Position numbers and translations under genes: made by a program. The notes beneath the pieces were generated by a model. The model was not told the origin of the DNA. It ran no database searches and saw only the letters and a list, made by a program, of their open reading frames with translations. A stretch of 5,141 nt of DNA, taken from NCBI GenBank assembly GCA_934636065.1, contig CAKTZW010000191.1, forward strand, positions 1 to 5,141, given 5' to 3'. Below, in pieces: positions 4,017 to 5,141 of this stretch. The stretch comes from an uncultured Labedella sp. GTDB lineage: Bacteria > Actinomycetota > Actinomycetes > Actinomycetales > Microbacteriaceae. The first letter of the stretch is position 1; every line of letters starts with the position of its first letter.

Positions 4017-5141
4017 TCAAGCGCGGGGCGGAGCCGGCCTGCCGTCCCGCTTCTTCGTGGCGCGGGTCCAGTGATGGTGTCCGGGTCCGCGGACGTGGGG
4101 GACGCCTCCGGGCATGCTGATGCGCCAGGGTCCGGTGTCGATCTTCTGATGGTGTCCCCAACACAGGAGCACACCGTTGTCCGTGTGGGTTTCCCCGCCG
4201 TCCCGGTGCGGGACGACGTGGTGGACTTCGCACCATCCGGCGGGGATCGTGCACCCGGGGATGATGCACCCGCCGTCGCGGGCGGTGATCGCGCGACGTT
4301 GGGTGGGGGTGAAGCACCGTTGTGTGGATCCGAGGGAGAGGATCTGCCCAGCCCTGCTCATAGTGACGGTTTGGGTGCCGCGAGTATCGGCGAGGCGTCG
4401 GACCGTGCTGGAACTGATGGGGGTGTCGAGGCCGTCGATGGACCCGACGCCATGTTCGTCGTCGAGAGCGTCCTGCGTGATCGTGACGATCACCGCTGGG
4501 GCGGCGCCGGCGAGCTCCGGTGCATCGGCGACCCGGGACGCAGCGCTGAGGATCGACGCGAGCGAATCGTGTCGGCTCTGATCGGGCCGACGCGTGTCCG
4601 CCATCACCTCCGCAGGGACCGGTTCCTCCGTGAACGTCACGCTGCGGATGTGGGCGTCGGTGAGGCGTTTGAAGGTGGCGCCGACTTCCGGCATCAGCAT
4701 GCCGGTGATTGGGATCAATCCTTCGGGGGTTTCCTTCCCGAACCGCAGCGACCGTTGCCGGCGGGCGGCTTCTTCCGTGGGCCGTGCCCCATCCGGGTCG
4801 ATGACGGCGATGAATGCCTTGACCTGGCCGCGTACGAGGTCGACACGCAGCGGCGGGCGCGACTCGTTTCCCTGGGCCAACTCCACGAGCCCGGCTTCGG
4901 CCTTGTGGAGCACAGTCGGTTCCATGCGGGAGGCGACGGCGTCCAGTTCGCGCACGAGCAGCGCCGCGGCTTCCACTCCGAGTGAACCGTCCGTGACCGC
5001 GTCCGCGATCACCGAATGGGCGGGTGCCGTGGGGGACCCGGTGAGAGAGACTCCTGAAACCAGCGCTTCACCGGTGCGGATGCGAGCTCGCGCGGTTGCC
5101 TCGCTCGTGCCGGTGAGGGTCGCGACGGCTTCGACGTCGTT
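4017..5141 (-). CDS. DUF222/HNH endonuclease domain protein (13E12-type), 5' end off window
   Basis: The frame is open from the right edge to TGA 4017, giving 374 visible residues without a start, so the N-terminus is outside. An internal GTG at 5012 is not a sensible start because homology-like sequence continues upstream (LTGTSEATARARI, then an EALVSG stretch). Visible residues 1 to about 200 are the helical DUF222 region (AAALLVRELDAVA, then PEVGATFKRLTDAHI). The C-terminal HNH module spans about residues 285-335: Cys292 and Cys297 (C-x4-C), Cys304, the EVHH pair (His307, His308), Asn322 and the final WGHH (His330, His331). All key nuclease and metal-binding residues look intact, and a basic tail (TRATKKRDGRPAPPRA) ends the protein. 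Such proteins occur in many copies in mycobacteria and Microbacteriaceae. Their role is uncertain, with mobile-element or DNA-damage links only proposed. It has no evident tie to the sugar operon, which has its own promoter. Confidence 0.92.
   Translation of the reverse strand, partial: NDVEAVATLTGTSEATARARIRTGEALVSGVSLTGSPTAPAHSVIADAVTDGSLGVEAAALLVRELDAVASRMEPTVLHKAEAGLVELAQGNESRPPLRVDLVRGQVKAFIAVIDPDGARPTEEAARRQRSLRFGKETPEGLIPITGMLMPEVGATFKRLTDAHIRSVTFTEEPVPAEVMADTRRPDQSRHDSLASILSAASRVADAPELAGAAPAVIVTITQDALDDEHGVGSIDGLDTPISSSTVRRLADTRGTQTVTMSRAGQILSLGSTQRCFTPTQRRAITARDGGCIIPGCTIPAGWCEVHHVVPHRDGGETHTDNGVLLCWGHHQKIDTGPWRISMPGGVPHVRGPGHHHWTRATKKRDGRPAPPRA

Noticed and set aside
3452..4174. 240-codon minus-strand frame rich in Glu, Lys and Arg
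   Set aside because: Its middle is only the repeat tract, which is stop-free in all frames for lack of A. It covers the promoter at one end and overlaps the endonuclease gene in another frame, with no recognisable domain.
3894..4985. 363-codon plus-strand frame opposite the endonuclease gene, with GGAGG before a GTG near 3966
   Set aside because: It is antisense to a protein with a complete HNH motif and has the skewed composition of a GC-rich shadow frame. The ribosome-site likeness is common in such DNA.
4017..5141. Group II intron or transposase suggested by the HNH motif
   Set aside because: The DUF222-type region precedes the HNH module and there is no reverse transcriptase or transposase motif, nor visible element ends in the window.

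Overview
The window comes from a high-GC Gram-positive bacterium, most likely an actinobacterium of the Microbacteriaceae (Microbacterium-like). The evidence is G/C-rich third codon positions, tightly overlapping ATGA/GTGA gene junctions, a CUT1-type sugar transport operon without its own ATPase, and a DUF222/HNH (13E12-type) endonuclease gene of the kind repeated in such genomes. The assignment is inferred from family knowledge, not from a search.

Layout: all supported genes lie on the minus strand, so transcription runs from high to low coordinates. At the right edge is the 3' part of a DUF222-HNH endonuclease gene (4017-5141, 5' end off the window). A 603-bp non-coding stretch follows (3414-4016). 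It holds a palindrome and two GC-rich hairpins, a striking 180-nt adenine-free pyrimidine tract with 13-bp and 15-bp tandem repeats, and then a well-formed promoter (TTGACG-17-TACCAT) with a LacI-type dyad just upstream of its -35 box. Downstream come a lipoprotein sugar-binding protein (2091-3413), an 80-bp gap with a strong hairpin, permease 1 (1078-2010) and permease 2 (248-1081). Past permease 2 are a 16-codon ORF that overlaps both neighbours by 4 nt and an open frame that runs off the left edge (1-204).

How it works together: the lipoprotein captures an unidentified sugar or oligosaccharide outside the membrane and the two permeases form the channel. Energy must come from an ATPase encoded elsewhere, as is usual for shared MsiK/MsmK-type ATPases in actinobacteria. 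The hairpin after the binding-protein gene would favour more binding protein than permease. No regulator gene is in the window, but the dyad at the promoter fits a LacI-family repressor. No clearly new multi-gene system is visible. The parts most worth a second look are the adenine-free repeat tract, the GNRA-capped hairpin, and the odd left end, where a short YeiH-like segment seems to be joined to unrelated sequence.
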